Source: Rhodothermales bacterium (lineage in GTDB: Bacteria > Bacteroidota > Rhodothermia > Rhodothermales > UBA10348). Taken from it: a stretch of 64,000 bases of DNA. Every line of letters begins with the position of its first letter. The first letter of the stretch is position 1. The notes under the pieces were generated by a model. That model worked only from the letters and a program-made list of their open reading frames with translations. It did not search any database and had not been told where the DNA came from. The DNA lies in contig JANQQV010000017.1 in the NCBI GenBank assembly GCA_028284865.1, positions 124,001 to 188,000 of the forward strand. The letters are read 5' to 3'. Below, in pieces: positions 32,753 to 41,853 of this stretch. The translations under genes were made by a program, and so were the position numbers.

Positions 32753-35425
32753 ATGCGACGACTCCTACCCTCGCTGATTGTTCTCTCTCTCGTGTTGTCC
32801 TCCGGCTGTTCCGGCCCCGAAACGGCATTCACTGCAGATTTCTCTGGTTCGCCCGACAGGGTCTGGGTTGGGCCCCAGTTCTATCCCAATCGCATGCTGG
32901 ATTGGGAGCTGAAGGATGGTCGCCTTCAGAGTATCGAAGGTCGTCAGGCGAAGCCGATGCGAACCGTCCAGTTGCTGACCCACTGGTTGGCAGACGAGGA
33001 GGGCACCTTAAATATGAGCGTTCGGACAGGTGCAGTGAATGAGCCCGACAATCCCAACGACAGTACCTGGGTCGGCTTCCTCATAGGTGCTGGGGGCTCA
33101 GAGACTGACTATCGCATCACAGCCCTTGTTCACCACTGGCCGGCGCCGGGCGGGGGGCTATTTGTCGGTGTTGATGGCAACGGAGAGATCACGGTTCGCG
33201 ACAATGAGAACCCCGACACGCCGCGGCGTCCACGAGCTGATTTCACTCCGGAAGCCTGGCCACTGGTAGCGCCTGCTTCTGGTGAGGGCGCGCTGCAGTC
33301 GATCCGGGAATTCGGATTGCGAGCCATGGCGGCGTCGAGTGAGCAAGGCGTTGATCTGGTTGTCGAGACCTTCATTCCGGCAACAGACGAAGTCATCTCG
33401 CATGCTGTTTACCCCGGTTTGGATACCAAGTACTTCACGGGCAACGTGGCCCTCGTCTCGCACGGGAGCCCATCCAGCGAAGGACAAGGCTACTGGTTTG
33501 ATGACTGGATGCTGGAAGGATCCAAAGTCCGCAAGGATGATGATCGCGCGTTTGGGCCGGTCCTGGGCGTGCAATACACACTGAGCGAGGGGACCCTCAA
33601 GATGACTGCGCAAATGGGTCCACTTGGAGCGGATGATTCCCGAGTGGCCGAACTGCAGATCGCCGAAGGTGCTTCGTGGCGAACGGTGGCCTCGGGAGAA
33701 CTGGACGAGAATGGATTCACGATTGGATTCAGGGTCGACAACTGGACTCTCGAAGGAGACACGCCCTTTCGGGTGATGTACTCGCTCTGGGAAGGCACGC
33801 AGCCGGTCACCCACCACTACGAAGGCACGATCCACGCGGGTGTGGAAGGCGAAGAATTCGTTCTGGCTGCCATGAACTGCCAACACATTTCCGGAGGTGA
33901 CGGCTCATGGACGCACAACCACTTCTGGTGGCCTCACAAAGAGGTGGCCGATCGCGTGGCCTTTCATGACCCGGACATGGTCTTCTTTGCCGGAGATCAG
34001 ATATACGAGTCAGGCCTGGCCGGCATCGTCCGTTCGCCCGAGGACACGGCCATCATCGATTACCTCTATCACTGGAATCGATTCCTGTGGGCATTCGGTG
34101 ATCTGACACGCCATCGCCCAACGGTTTCGCTGCCGGACGATCATGATGTCTATCACGGCAATATCTGGGGAGCAGGTGGCAAAGCGGCTACTGGGCCCCA
34201 TTCGCCGGCATCGGACAATGGCGGATACATCCAGTCGCCCGGTTTTGTGAACGCGGTTCATCGGACGCAGACTTCGCATCTACCCGATCCCTTCGATCCA
34301 ACTCCCATCGAGCAGGACATTTCGGTGTACTACACGAACGTGGAGTTCGGTGGTGTGTCGTTTGCCGTGGTTGCTGACCGGCAATGGAAAAGTGGTCCGC
34401 GCGACCTGATGCCCGAAGCTCGGATCTGGAACGGATGGCCCCAGAATCCAGATTGGAATGCCGCCGAAGATGGGGATCATCCAGACGCCGTGCTTCTGGG
34501 CGATCGGCAGTTGACTTTCCTCGACCACTGGGCGCAGGATTGGGGCAACGAGGCCTGGATGAAGGTCATGCTGTCACAAACCCTGTTTGCCAACGTGGCC
34601 ACGATTCCCGAAGATCATTTCGATGGCTCCGGTATTCCTGGTCTACCTATCCCGCCACCGGGTGAAATCGTCACCGGTTACAAAAAGGCCATGGATCATG
34701 ACTCGAATGGCTGGCCGCAGACGGGCCGCAACAAGGTGGTCGATGTCATGCGTCGCGCCCGCGCCTTCCACGTAGCTGGCGATCAGCACCTGGGCAGTAC
34801 CGTCCGATATGGGAAAGACGCCTTTCGGGATGCCGGCTATGGATTCGTGGTACCGTCGATCGCCAATATCTGGCCGAGACGCTGGTTTCCACCGGAAGTC
34901 AGTCCGACCCGGGACCCGGAGGCTTCCTGGTACACGGGCGATCACCTTGATGGCTTTGGCAATCACATGACAGTTGTGGCTGTGGCGAACCCGGTCAATT
35001 CCGATGTGGAGCCCACGGCCCTGTACGACCGGACGCCAGGTTATGGCATTATCCGGATGAATCGCACGACACGTCAGGTCGTGCTGGAAGCCTGGCCGCG
35101 CTGGGTGGACCCGGCAGCCGAGGGAGCAGAGCCCTATTCCGACTGGCCGATCACGTTTCATCAGGATGATGGGGACGGACGCCGTGCCGTTGATCATCTG
35201 GCCAATGTGACCTTCGATTCCAGTGATGCGCCCGTTGTCGAAGTCACTGACCTTTCCACCGGAGAACACATTTATTCCATTCGCCCGGGCGCTGGGATGT
35301 ACCGGGTACCGATCTATGAAACGGGCCGTGACTACCGACTGCGGCTCACCTGGCCAGACGGGCTGGAGCGATCGTTCGATCTTCCGGCGGGATCGTATCC
35401 CATGACAGACATAATCAGCCGGTGA
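32753..35425 (+). CDS. PhoD-like metallophosphatase lipoprotein
   Basis: An 890-residue exported protein with a lipobox (LSSGC, lipidated Cys19). The N-terminal half (to about 360) is beta-rich and lectin-like (concanavalin-type patterns such as VGFLIGAGG and YWFDDWMLEG). The catalytic half is a PhoD-type calcineurin-like phosphatase: FFAGDQIYES, LPDDHDVYHGN, VVADRQWK, and VAGDQHLGS provide the metal-binding Asp, Asn and His residues. PhoD enzymes hydrolyse phosphodiesters such as teichoic acids or organic phosphate. The alkaline-phosphatase-superfamily gene starts 47 bp downstream, so the pair probably serves organic-phosphate use. No Pho-box was recognised. Confidence 0.85.
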   Translation: MRRLLPSLIVLSLVLSSGCSGPETAFTADFSGSPDRVWVGPQFYPNRMLDWELKDGRLQSIEGRQAKPMRTVQLLTHWLADEEGTLNMSVRTGAVNEPDNPNDSTWVGFLIGAGGSETDYRITALVHHWPAPGGGLFVGVDGNGEITVRDNENPDTPRRPRADFTPEAWPLVAPASGEGALQSIREFGLRAMAASSEQGVDLVVETFIPATDEVISHAVYPGLDTKYFTGNVALVSHGSPSSEGQGYWFDDWMLEGSKVRKDDDRAFGPVLGVQYTLSEGTLKMTAQMGPLGADDSRVAELQIAEGASWRTVASGELDENGFTIGFRVDNWTLEGDTPFRVMYSLWEGTQPVTHHYEGTIHAGVEGEEFVLAAMNCQHISGGDGSWTHNHFWWPHKEVADRVAFHDPDMVFFAGDQIYESGLAGIVRSPEDTAIIDYLYHWNRFLWAFGDLTRHRPTVSLPDDHDVYHGNIWGAGGKAATGPHSPASDNGGYIQSPGFVNAVHRTQTSHLPDPFDPTPIEQDISVYYTNVEFGGVSFAVVADRQWKSGPRDLMPEARIWNGWPQNPDWNAAEDGDHPDAVLLGDRQLTFLDHWAQDWGNEAWMKVMLSQTLFANVATIPEDHFDGSGIPGLPIPPPGEIVTGYKKAMDHDSNGWPQTGRNKVVDVMRRARAFHVAGDQHLGSTVRYGKDAFRDAGYGFVVPSIANIWPRRWFPPEVSPTRDPEASWYTGDHLDGFGNHMTVVAVANPVNSDVEPTALYDRTPGYGIIRMNRTTRQVVLEAWPRWVDPAAEGAEPYSDWPITFHQDDGDGRRAVDHLANVTFDSSDAPVVEVTDLSTGEHIYSIRPGAGMYRVPIYETGRDYRLRLTWPDGLERSFDLPAGSYPMTDIISR

Positions 35426-35472
35426 GTGCTTTTACAACTCCGATCCTACCATTCTCGAACGCCATCGGCTCC

Positions 35473-36630
35473 ATGAAAAACGCGTCTTGCCTTGCCGCAT
35501 TCGTCGGCATCCTCGCTTCGATTGCTGCGCCCGTGACACACGCGCAAGAATCAACACGCGGGGAGACTCCTGTCGCTGCGGCCACTTCCGCTGCGCCCGT
35601 CGAGAATGTGGTCCTGATCACCCTGGACGGCCTTCGGTGGGAGGAGGTATTCACAGGGGCGGATCCGTGGCTGCTGAACAACGACGACTACACGACTAAT
35701 CGCGACGAAGTGGCGGCGCGCTTCTGGCGTGACACGCCCGAAGCGCGCCGTGAGGCGCTGATGCCCTTTTTCTGGAGCGTCATCGCGAGCGAAGGGACGC
35801 TGTGGGGCAACCAGCACCTGGGTTCGGTGGCCGAAGTGGTCAACAACCGCGTGTTTTCTTATCCCGGGTACAATGAGATCCTGACAGGATTTGTCGACCG
35901 TCGGATTGTCTCGAATGACAAGATTCCGAATCCCAACGAGACTGTGCTGGAGTGGGTCAACAAGCAGCCCGGCTTTGAGGGGAGAGTGGCAGCATTCGGC
36001 TCTTGGGATGTCTTCCCGTACATCATCAACGAAGGTCGCAGCGGCGTACCCGTCAACGCCGGGTTCGAGCCTGCAAAAGGAGATCTGACTGAAAAAGAGG
36101 CCTGGTTGAACGAACTGCAGGAGCAGACGCCGTCACCGTGGACTACGGTTCGGCTCGATGTATTCACCCACAACTTTGCCGTCGAGACGCTCAAACAGGA
36201 CCGCCCGCGGTTGCTCTACATCTCGTACGGCGAAACGGACGACTTCGCGCACAACGCCGACTATCGGCACTACCTGGATGCGACTTTCCGCACTGACGCC
36301 TTCATTCGGGATCTGTGGACATGGGTCCAGCAGGACGAGCAATACGCGGGTAAAACGGCCTTCCTGATCACGACAGATCATGGCCGGGGAGCAGAGGATC
36401 GCTGGATCGGTCACGGGATCGACTGGGATGGATCGAAGGCGATCTGGGTGGCTGCCCTGGGTCCGGGATTCACCCACCAGGGCGAAGTTGGACGATCGAC
36501 CGACTCAGCTGGTGATATTTCACCAGTATATCAGAACCAGATGGCCGCGACCGTGGCTGAGTTGCTGGGATTCGAATACACGAACCGGTTGCCGGTTGGG
36601 CGATCGCTCGTTTCGAGCGGGCAGCAGTAG
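35473..36630 (+). CDS. secreted alkaline-phosphatase-superfamily hydrolase (phosphodiesterase/sulfatase-like)
   Basis: A 385-residue secreted enzyme (signal cleavage near THAQ) of the alkaline phosphatase superfamily. The first metal ligand is in VLITLDGLRWEEVF, the nucleophile region is VFSYPGYNEILTG, the second metal site is in YGETDDFAHNADY, and the last two are TTDHGRG and GHG. The pattern is closest to nucleotide pyrophosphatase/phosphodiesterases, but the exact nucleophile (Ser or Thr) cannot be fixed by eye. I chose the ATG at 35473 because the signal peptide begins there; a GTG at 35422 overlapping the PhoD stop gives an unlikely leader. It is probably co-transcribed with the PhoD-like gene. 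Confidence 0.82.
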   Translation: MKNASCLAAFVGILASIAAPVTHAQESTRGETPVAAATSAAPVENVVLITLDGLRWEEVFTGADPWLLNNDDYTTNRDEVAARFWRDTPEARREALMPFFWSVIASEGTLWGNQHLGSVAEVVNNRVFSYPGYNEILTGFVDRRIVSNDKIPNPNETVLEWVNKQPGFEGRVAAFGSWDVFPYIINEGRSGVPVNAGFEPAKGDLTEKEAWLNELQEQTPSPWTTVRLDVFTHNFAVETLKQDRPRLLYISYGETDDFAHNADYRHYLDATFRTDAFIRDLWTWVQQDEQYAGKTAFLITTDHGRGAEDRWIGHGIDWDGSKAIWVAALGPGFTHQGEVGRSTDSAGDISPVYQNQMAATVAELLGFEYTNRLPVGRSLVSSGQQ

Positions 36631-36712
36631 ATCGGACTACGCATCACCCCGAACCTGTCTCGGCGCGAAGTGGAGATCTTGTGCCGACAAATCTCCGAGG
36701 ATGGGGGAAGCG

Positions 36713-37567
36713 CTAAAGCTCGTGCAGTGGCCGCGGGTTGGCGATCTCCGGCCCTTTTGCTCCCATCACCACATCGCACAGGCCAACGGTCGGGTCGTGC
36801 TCGAAGTAGAGCTGCCATCCACCGTCCATGGCCTGTTGCAATAATCGCCCCTTCTCTTCGATCGTGGTCATGGGCCAGAGGTCGTAACCCATATTCCAGG
36901 CAGGCATCAAGTGCGCGTGCGTGGGAAGGAGGTCTGCCGTGTAGAGCAGCGAACTCGTGGAATCATGGACCCGGACAAGTTGCATGGCGCGTGTGTGGCC
37001 GTCCACGGGGATGAGTTCAATACCGGGTAGCAATTCGTACTGTCCTTCGATGAGGTTAAGCTGGCCTGAAGACGCCAGGGGTTCCAGATTCTCGGGAAGG
37101 AAGGAGGCCTTTTCTCGCACATTGCCCTCCTGGGCCCAATCCCAATGGGCCCGCTGGACATGAAACTGCGCATTTCGGAATGCGACCTCAGAACGATCGC
37201 CGACATATTCCGTGCTTCCACCACAATGATCGAAGTGCAGATGTGTCAGGATAACATCGGTTACGTCATCCCGGTGATATCCGGCAGCCTTGAGGGACGC
37301 GTCCAACTCCATCTCGGTGGTATCGACGGCGTAGATCTTGTTGAACTTCGCATCCTGCTTCGTTCCGATTCCGTTGTCGATCAGCACACACCGATCCCCA
37401 TCGACAAGGAGCAGGCAACGTGCGTGAAGCGGAATCCGGTTCATTTCGTCTGCTGGAATGCGACGCTCCCAGAGGGGCTTCGGAACGATGCCGAACATGG
37501 CACCGCCATCAAGGCCAAATCGGCCAGTTTCAATGGTGTGGAGTGACCAGGAGCCAATACGGGACAT
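36713..37567 (-). CDS. metallo-beta-lactamase-fold hydrolase (lactonase-like)
   Basis: A 284-residue cytoplasmic enzyme of the metallo-beta-lactamase superfamily. The zinc site is HLHFDHCGG (His109, His111, Asp113, His114), with further ligands in VDGHT, YTADLLP and FEHDP. Overall layout matches the group that includes N-acyl-homoserine lactonases and related quorum-quenching or detoxifying hydrolases (IPLHARCLLLVDG, VLIDNGIGTK). No signal peptide is present. It converges with the phosphodiesterase and diverges from the aminotransferase with 175 bp between starts. A lactone substrate is plausible but not proven; glyoxalase-II-like activity is an alternative. Confidence 0.85.
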   Translation of the reverse strand: MSRIGSWSLHTIETGRFGLDGGAMFGIVPKPLWERRIPADEMNRIPLHARCLLLVDGDRCVLIDNGIGTKQDAKFNKIYAVDTTEMELDASLKAAGYHRDDVTDVILTHLHFDHCGGSTEYVGDRSEVAFRNAQFHVQRAHWDWAQEGNVREKASFLPENLEPLASSGQLNLIEGQYELLPGIELIPVDGHTRAMQLVRVHDSTSSLLYTADLLPTHAHLMPAWNMGYDLWPMTTIEEKGRLLQQAMDGGWQLYFEHDPTVGLCDVVMGAKGPEIANPRPLHEL

Positions 37568-37742
37568 GTGGAATGGGCGAAGCAGGTGGGGCGATGGTGA
37601 GCGGGAAAGGCATGGTGGTCAGGGCGAATCCGGATCAGGGAAAAGAAGGTGATCGGTATTCGATTTTCGGAGTGGATATCGATGCGTGCGCGCCCTAACC
37701 TCCGGGGAATCCATACTGTTCACCCCACCTTCTTGTTGCCGC

Positions 37743-38879
37743 ATGCCGGTCTCTGACAAACATCGCATTCAGACCCGAGAACTGGATACACCTCCGCGCC
37801 TTTTGTTGGGTCCCGGACCCTCCAATGCTCACCCTCGCGTGCTGCGGGCGCTTTCAAACCGTCAGGTAGGTCACCTGGACCCGGCCTTCATCGAGTTGAT
37901 GAATGAGGTCCAGACCCTGTTGCGCTATGCCTGGCAGACGGACAATCAGGTGACCATTCCCGTTTCGGGAACCGGTAGTGCGGCGATGGAAGCAGCCGTG
38001 GTAAATACCGTGCAGCCCGGCGACTCGGTTTTGGTCGGATGCAACGGGTATTTCGGCGAACGGATGGTCGACATGGCGTCTCGATACGGCGCCAATGTGA
38101 CTCGAATGGAAGCTCCGTGGGGAACAGCTTTCGATCTGGAAACCATCCGGGCCAACATGGAAGCTTGCCGCCCGCAGGTACTGGGTCTGGTTCACGCAGA
38201 AACCTCCACCGGTGCTCGACAGCCTCTGGACGGCGTCCGTGAGCTGTGCGATGAATTCGATTGCCTTCTTCTGATCGACACGGTGACAAGCCTCGGAGGA
38301 GTCGAACTCCTGCTGGACGAATGGGGCGTGGATGCTGCATACAGTGGCACCCAGAAGTGTCTCTCTTGTCCTCCAGGACTGGGTCCTTTGACGCTCGGAT
38401 CGCGTGTGATCGAGCGACTGAATCAGCGCACCACGAAAGTGCCGAACTGGTATCTGGATATGTCGTTGGTCGGCAAATACTGGGGATCGGAACGGACCTA
38501 TCATCACACCGCGCCCATCAACATGAACTATGCACTCCGCGAAGCGCTGCGTCTGATTGCCGAGGAAGGACTGGAAGCGCGCTGGGAACGTCATCGTCGC
38601 AACGCGCAGTTGCTATGGGACGGTCTGGCTGAGATGGGGCTGTCTTGCCATGTCGATGCCTCGATCCGACTTCCCAGTCTCACGACGGTCCGTGTACCGG
38701 ATGGCGTTGACCCCGGAGCGGTGTCACGTACGCTGCTGAGCGAGTACAATATTGAAATCGCAGGTGGACTTGGAGAACTTGCCGGAAAAGTCTGGCGCGT
38801 CGGATTGATGGGTTTCAACAGCCGACCTGAAAACGTGACGCTGCTGCTGGCTGCCTTGAAAGACGTCCTGAATCGATAG
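37743..38879 (+). CDS. AGXT-type aminotransferase (alanine/serine-glyoxylate family)
   Basis: A 378-residue fold-type I, class V PLP enzyme. The PLP lysine is Lys205 (SGTQKCLSCPPG) and the pyridine-nitrogen Asp is Asp179 (LLIDTVTSLGG); SGTGSAAMEAA binds the phosphate. The N-terminal LLGPGPSNAHPRVL is typical of alanine-glyoxylate and serine-glyoxylate aminotransferases, which turn glyoxylate into glycine. The start at 37743 gives the normal family length. The next gene, 4 bp downstream, is a large FAD/Fe-S 2-hydroxyacid dehydrogenase, so the pair could oxidise a hydroxyacid such as glycolate and transaminate the product. Phosphonoacetaldehyde-type transaminases are a less likely relative. Confidence 0.9.
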   Translation: MPVSDKHRIQTRELDTPPRLLLGPGPSNAHPRVLRALSNRQVGHLDPAFIELMNEVQTLLRYAWQTDNQVTIPVSGTGSAAMEAAVVNTVQPGDSVLVGCNGYFGERMVDMASRYGANVTRMEAPWGTAFDLETIRANMEACRPQVLGLVHAETSTGARQPLDGVRELCDEFDCLLLIDTVTSLGGVELLLDEWGVDAAYSGTQKCLSCPPGLGPLTLGSRVIERLNQRTTKVPNWYLDMSLVGKYWGSERTYHHTAPINMNYALREALRLIAEEGLEARWERHRRNAQLLWDGLAEMGLSCHVDASIRLPSLTTVRVPDGVDPGAVSRTLLSEYNIEIAGGLGELAGKVWRVGLMGFNSRPENVTLLLAALKDVLNR

Positions 38880-38883
38880 TACG

Positions 38884-41853
38884 ATGGAAGCATCTACCCA
38901 AGCAAAACGCGAAGTGAGTCGCGAACAGGTGACAGCCTGCATGGCTGCACTTCATCATCGCATCGGCGATTCAGTGCGGACCGATGAATACCAGCGCATG
39001 CTCTATGCTACGGATGCGAGCATTTATCACGTGGAACCGGCTGCTGTGGTCATTCCGAAACATCGGGATGAAATGCAGGCGGTCATGGAGGTCGCGTCGC
39101 AATTCGGTGTTCCGGTGACGGCGCGCACGGCAGGCAGTAGTCTGGCCGGTCAGGCTGTCGGAAGAGGAATCATCGTCGATGTCACCAAGCACATCGACCG
39201 GATCATGGAATTGGACCGGGAAAACCGACGAGTCAAGGTCGAACCGGGTGTGGTACTCGACGATCTGAACCGGTTCTTGCGCGAGGAACAGCTCTTGTTC
39301 GGTCCCGACCCGGCGTCTTCAAACCGGGCAGCGATGGGAGGCATTGTCTCGAACAACTCCACTGGCAGTCACTCGATCTGCTACGGAATGACCGCCGACC
39401 ATGTCCATTCAATGGACGTGGTGTTGGCCGACGGCTCCCGGGCCTCGATCGGCAATCTCGACAATGCGGCATTTGCTGCGATGGGCGACCGATCAGGTCT
39501 CGAAGGGTCCATTTATCGTCAGATGCATGCACTCCTGGAGGATGCGCGCACTCAGGATATCGTGCGACGCGATACTCCCCGGCATTGGCGACGGTGTGGC
39601 GGCTACAACCTGGACCGACTTGTTCAGGGAGGAATCTCATATCTCGAAGAGCACCCCCCGGGCCGAAACCTGGCTCGTTTGTTCAGTGGGGCAGAAGGCA
39701 CGCTTGGACTCATTGAGACCGTCACGTTGGACCTCGTTCCGTTGCCAAAGCGCACGGGGTTGGCCATCGTGCATTTCCATGATATCGTGCGCGCGCTGGA
39801 AACAGTTCAGGTCATTCTGGAAGTCGACCCGAGTGCGGTGGAGCTGCTCGATCACCTGGGCATGTCGATGTGCAGGCAAAACCCGATGTGGCGAAAGAAA
39901 CTGGAGCAGTTCGTTGAGGGCGAACCCAACTCCATCCTGATCACTGAATTCCAGGGTGATGATGAAGCCGACATCGCCCGGAAGATTGATGGACTGAAAC
40001 GTCACTTGAAGGAGCAGGGGGCGCCTTCCCATGCTGTAGTCCCTGTGATGGATGCCCGTGGACAGGCGGATGTGTGGTCAGTCCGGAAAATGGGTCTGGG
40101 ATTCTTGATGAGCGTTCGGGGGGATCACAAGCCCATTCCGTTCATCGAGGATGCCGCCGTCCCGGTCGAACATCTCGCGGATTACGTCACAGGAGTAGAG
40201 CGATTTTGCAACGAGCGGGGCCTGCAGGTCGCGTACTATGCGCACGCCAGCGCTGGTTGCGTCCACATCAGACCCATGGTCAACACGAAGGCTGCCGAGG
40301 AGATCGCGCACCTTCCGGATATCATCCATTTTGCCATTGATCAGCTCAAGGGATTCGGCGGGGCGCTGTCGAGTGAACACGGGGATGGTCGTGCCCGATC
40401 GTCATTCAACCGATCTTTCTTCGGCGATGATCTCTACGGGCTGTACGAGCGAACCAAACAGATTTTTGATCCGGAGGGCATCCTGAATCCAGGAATCATC
40501 ACGGGTGCCGAGCCCATGACGGATCACCTGCGTTTTGGAGCAGACTACAAGACACAGAAGCTGCGGACGAACCTCGACTTCACTGAGGATCTGGGATATG
40601 CCGCCGCCGTGGAGATGTGCAACGGTGCAGGGGTGTGTCGCAAAGTTGGTTCGGGCACGATGTGTCCGTCTTTCATGGCTACTCGGGAGGAAGAGCACTC
40701 GACGCGCGGTCGCGCGAATGCGCTTCGCAACGTGCTCAATGGCCGTTTGGACCCCGACTTGTTGACGGGTGAACGGCTCTACGAGACCATGGCGCTCTGC
40801 CTGCAATGCAAAGCCTGCGCGGCCGAATGCCCGTCATCTGTGGATATGGCAACGATCAAAGTGGAATTCCTGGATCGCTACCATCGGGAGAACGGGACGC
40901 CACTCAGGGCCCGTTTCTTTGCTCGGGCTGCTCTGCAGGCGCGACTGTTCAGCGGGTGGTTGGCGCCGATCGTCAACAAGGTGGCGTCCCGGCCCTTCAT
41001 GCGTCAGGCATTGGATAAGGTCGTGGGCGTATCAGCGCACCGGACGCTCCCACCTTTCGCAGTAAAACCGTTTACATCCTGGTATCGCAAGCATTCACGG
41101 AGCGTCGCCAAGGACGGATCGCGTCCTCGCGTCGTACTCTTCAACGATACGTTCAATACCTATCACTACCCGGACGTAGCCCGTTGCGCTACTCTATTTC
41201 TCGAAGCGTGTGGTTTCGAAGTCATCCTGCCGGGACATCGATGCTGTGGTCGCCCGGCCATTTCAAAAGGCCTCGTGGACGTGGCGCGTAAACAGGCTTC
41301 GCAAACACTGGACAAACTTCTTCCTTACGCACAAGAGGGCCTGCCGATTATCGGGTTGGAGCCCAGTTGCATCCTGTCGTTCGATGACGAATACCCCAGG
41401 CTGCTTCCGGGCGATCCCCGCGTGCCTGTAGTAGCGGAGCAAGCCATTCTCTTTGATTCGTTCGTGGCTGGCCTCGATCAAGATCTGCTTCCTTCCTTGA
41501 GTGGGTATGATGACGTTCTTCTTCACGGGCATTGCCACCAGAAGGCCGCCGTTGGAACGAGCGGAACGCATGCGGCCATTGGGCGCATCGAAGGATGCTC
41601 GGTGAATGAAGTGGACTCGGGATGCTGCGGTATGGCCGGCTCGTTCGGGTTCGAGAAGGAGCACTACGACATCTCTATGCAGATCGGAAAGCAGCGTCTT
41701 TTCCCCGCGGTTCGGGAGACGCCCCGACACACCACCGTGGTAGCGCCGGGTGTGAGCTGCCGTCAGCAGATTGCGGAAGGGACCGGGCGAAAAGCGATTC
41801 ATCCGGCCGAATTGCTGTATCGAGCCATGTTGCGTGCCGAAGAAAAACCATGA
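38884..41853 (+). CDS. FAD-linked oxidase / Fe-S oxidoreductase fusion (YdiJ-like)
   Basis: A 989-residue fusion that oxidises a D-2-hydroxyacid. The N-terminal part is a FAD_binding_4 domain (TARTAGSSLAGQA, PASSNRAAMGGIVSNNSTG, FSGAEGTLGLI), followed by the FAD-oxidase C-terminal domain (SSEHGDGRARS). A ferredoxin-like segment carries cysteines near 579-595 and CLQCKACAAECP near 640-650 for two [4Fe-4S] clusters. Two CCG domains follow (RCCGRPAISKG near 786; GHCHQKA and SGCCGMAGSFG near 900-913). E. coli YdiJ has this architecture and acts on D-2-hydroxyglutarate; GlcD/D-lactate relatives act on glycolate or lactate. The aminotransferase upstream and decarboxylase downstream (4-bp overlap) suggest one operon. 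Confidence 0.9.
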   Translation: MEASTQAKREVSREQVTACMAALHHRIGDSVRTDEYQRMLYATDASIYHVEPAAVVIPKHRDEMQAVMEVASQFGVPVTARTAGSSLAGQAVGRGIIVDVTKHIDRIMELDRENRRVKVEPGVVLDDLNRFLREEQLLFGPDPASSNRAAMGGIVSNNSTGSHSICYGMTADHVHSMDVVLADGSRASIGNLDNAAFAAMGDRSGLEGSIYRQMHALLEDARTQDIVRRDTPRHWRRCGGYNLDRLVQGGISYLEEHPPGRNLARLFSGAEGTLGLIETVTLDLVPLPKRTGLAIVHFHDIVRALETVQVILEVDPSAVELLDHLGMSMCRQNPMWRKKLEQFVEGEPNSILITEFQGDDEADIARKIDGLKRHLKEQGAPSHAVVPVMDARGQADVWSVRKMGLGFLMSVRGDHKPIPFIEDAAVPVEHLADYVTGVERFCNERGLQVAYYAHASAGCVHIRPMVNTKAAEEIAHLPDIIHFAIDQLKGFGGALSSEHGDGRARSSFNRSFFGDDLYGLYERTKQIFDPEGILNPGIITGAEPMTDHLRFGADYKTQKLRTNLDFTEDLGYAAAVEMCNGAGVCRKVGSGTMCPSFMATREEEHSTRGRANALRNVLNGRLDPDLLTGERLYETMALCLQCKACAAECPSSVDMATIKVEFLDRYHRENGTPLRARFFARAALQARLFSGWLAPIVNKVASRPFMRQALDKVVGVSAHRTLPPFAVKPFTSWYRKHSRSVAKDGSRPRVVLFNDTFNTYHYPDVARCATLFLEACGFEVILPGHRCCGRPAISKGLVDVARKQASQTLDKLLPYAQEGLPIIGLEPSCILSFDDEYPRLLPGDPRVPVVAEQAILFDSFVAGLDQDLLPSLSGYDDVLLHGHCHQKAAVGTSGTHAAIGRIEGCSVNEVDSGCCGMAGSFGFEKEHYDISMQIGKQRLFPAVRETPRHTTVVAPGVSCRQQIAEGTGRKAIHPAELLYRAMLRAEEKP

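Noticed and set aside
41622-41849. Longer N-terminal extension of the aromatic amino acid decarboxylase
   Set aside because: It lies wholly inside the end of the upstream oxidoreductase gene and is not family-like; the ATG at 41850 gives a normal start.
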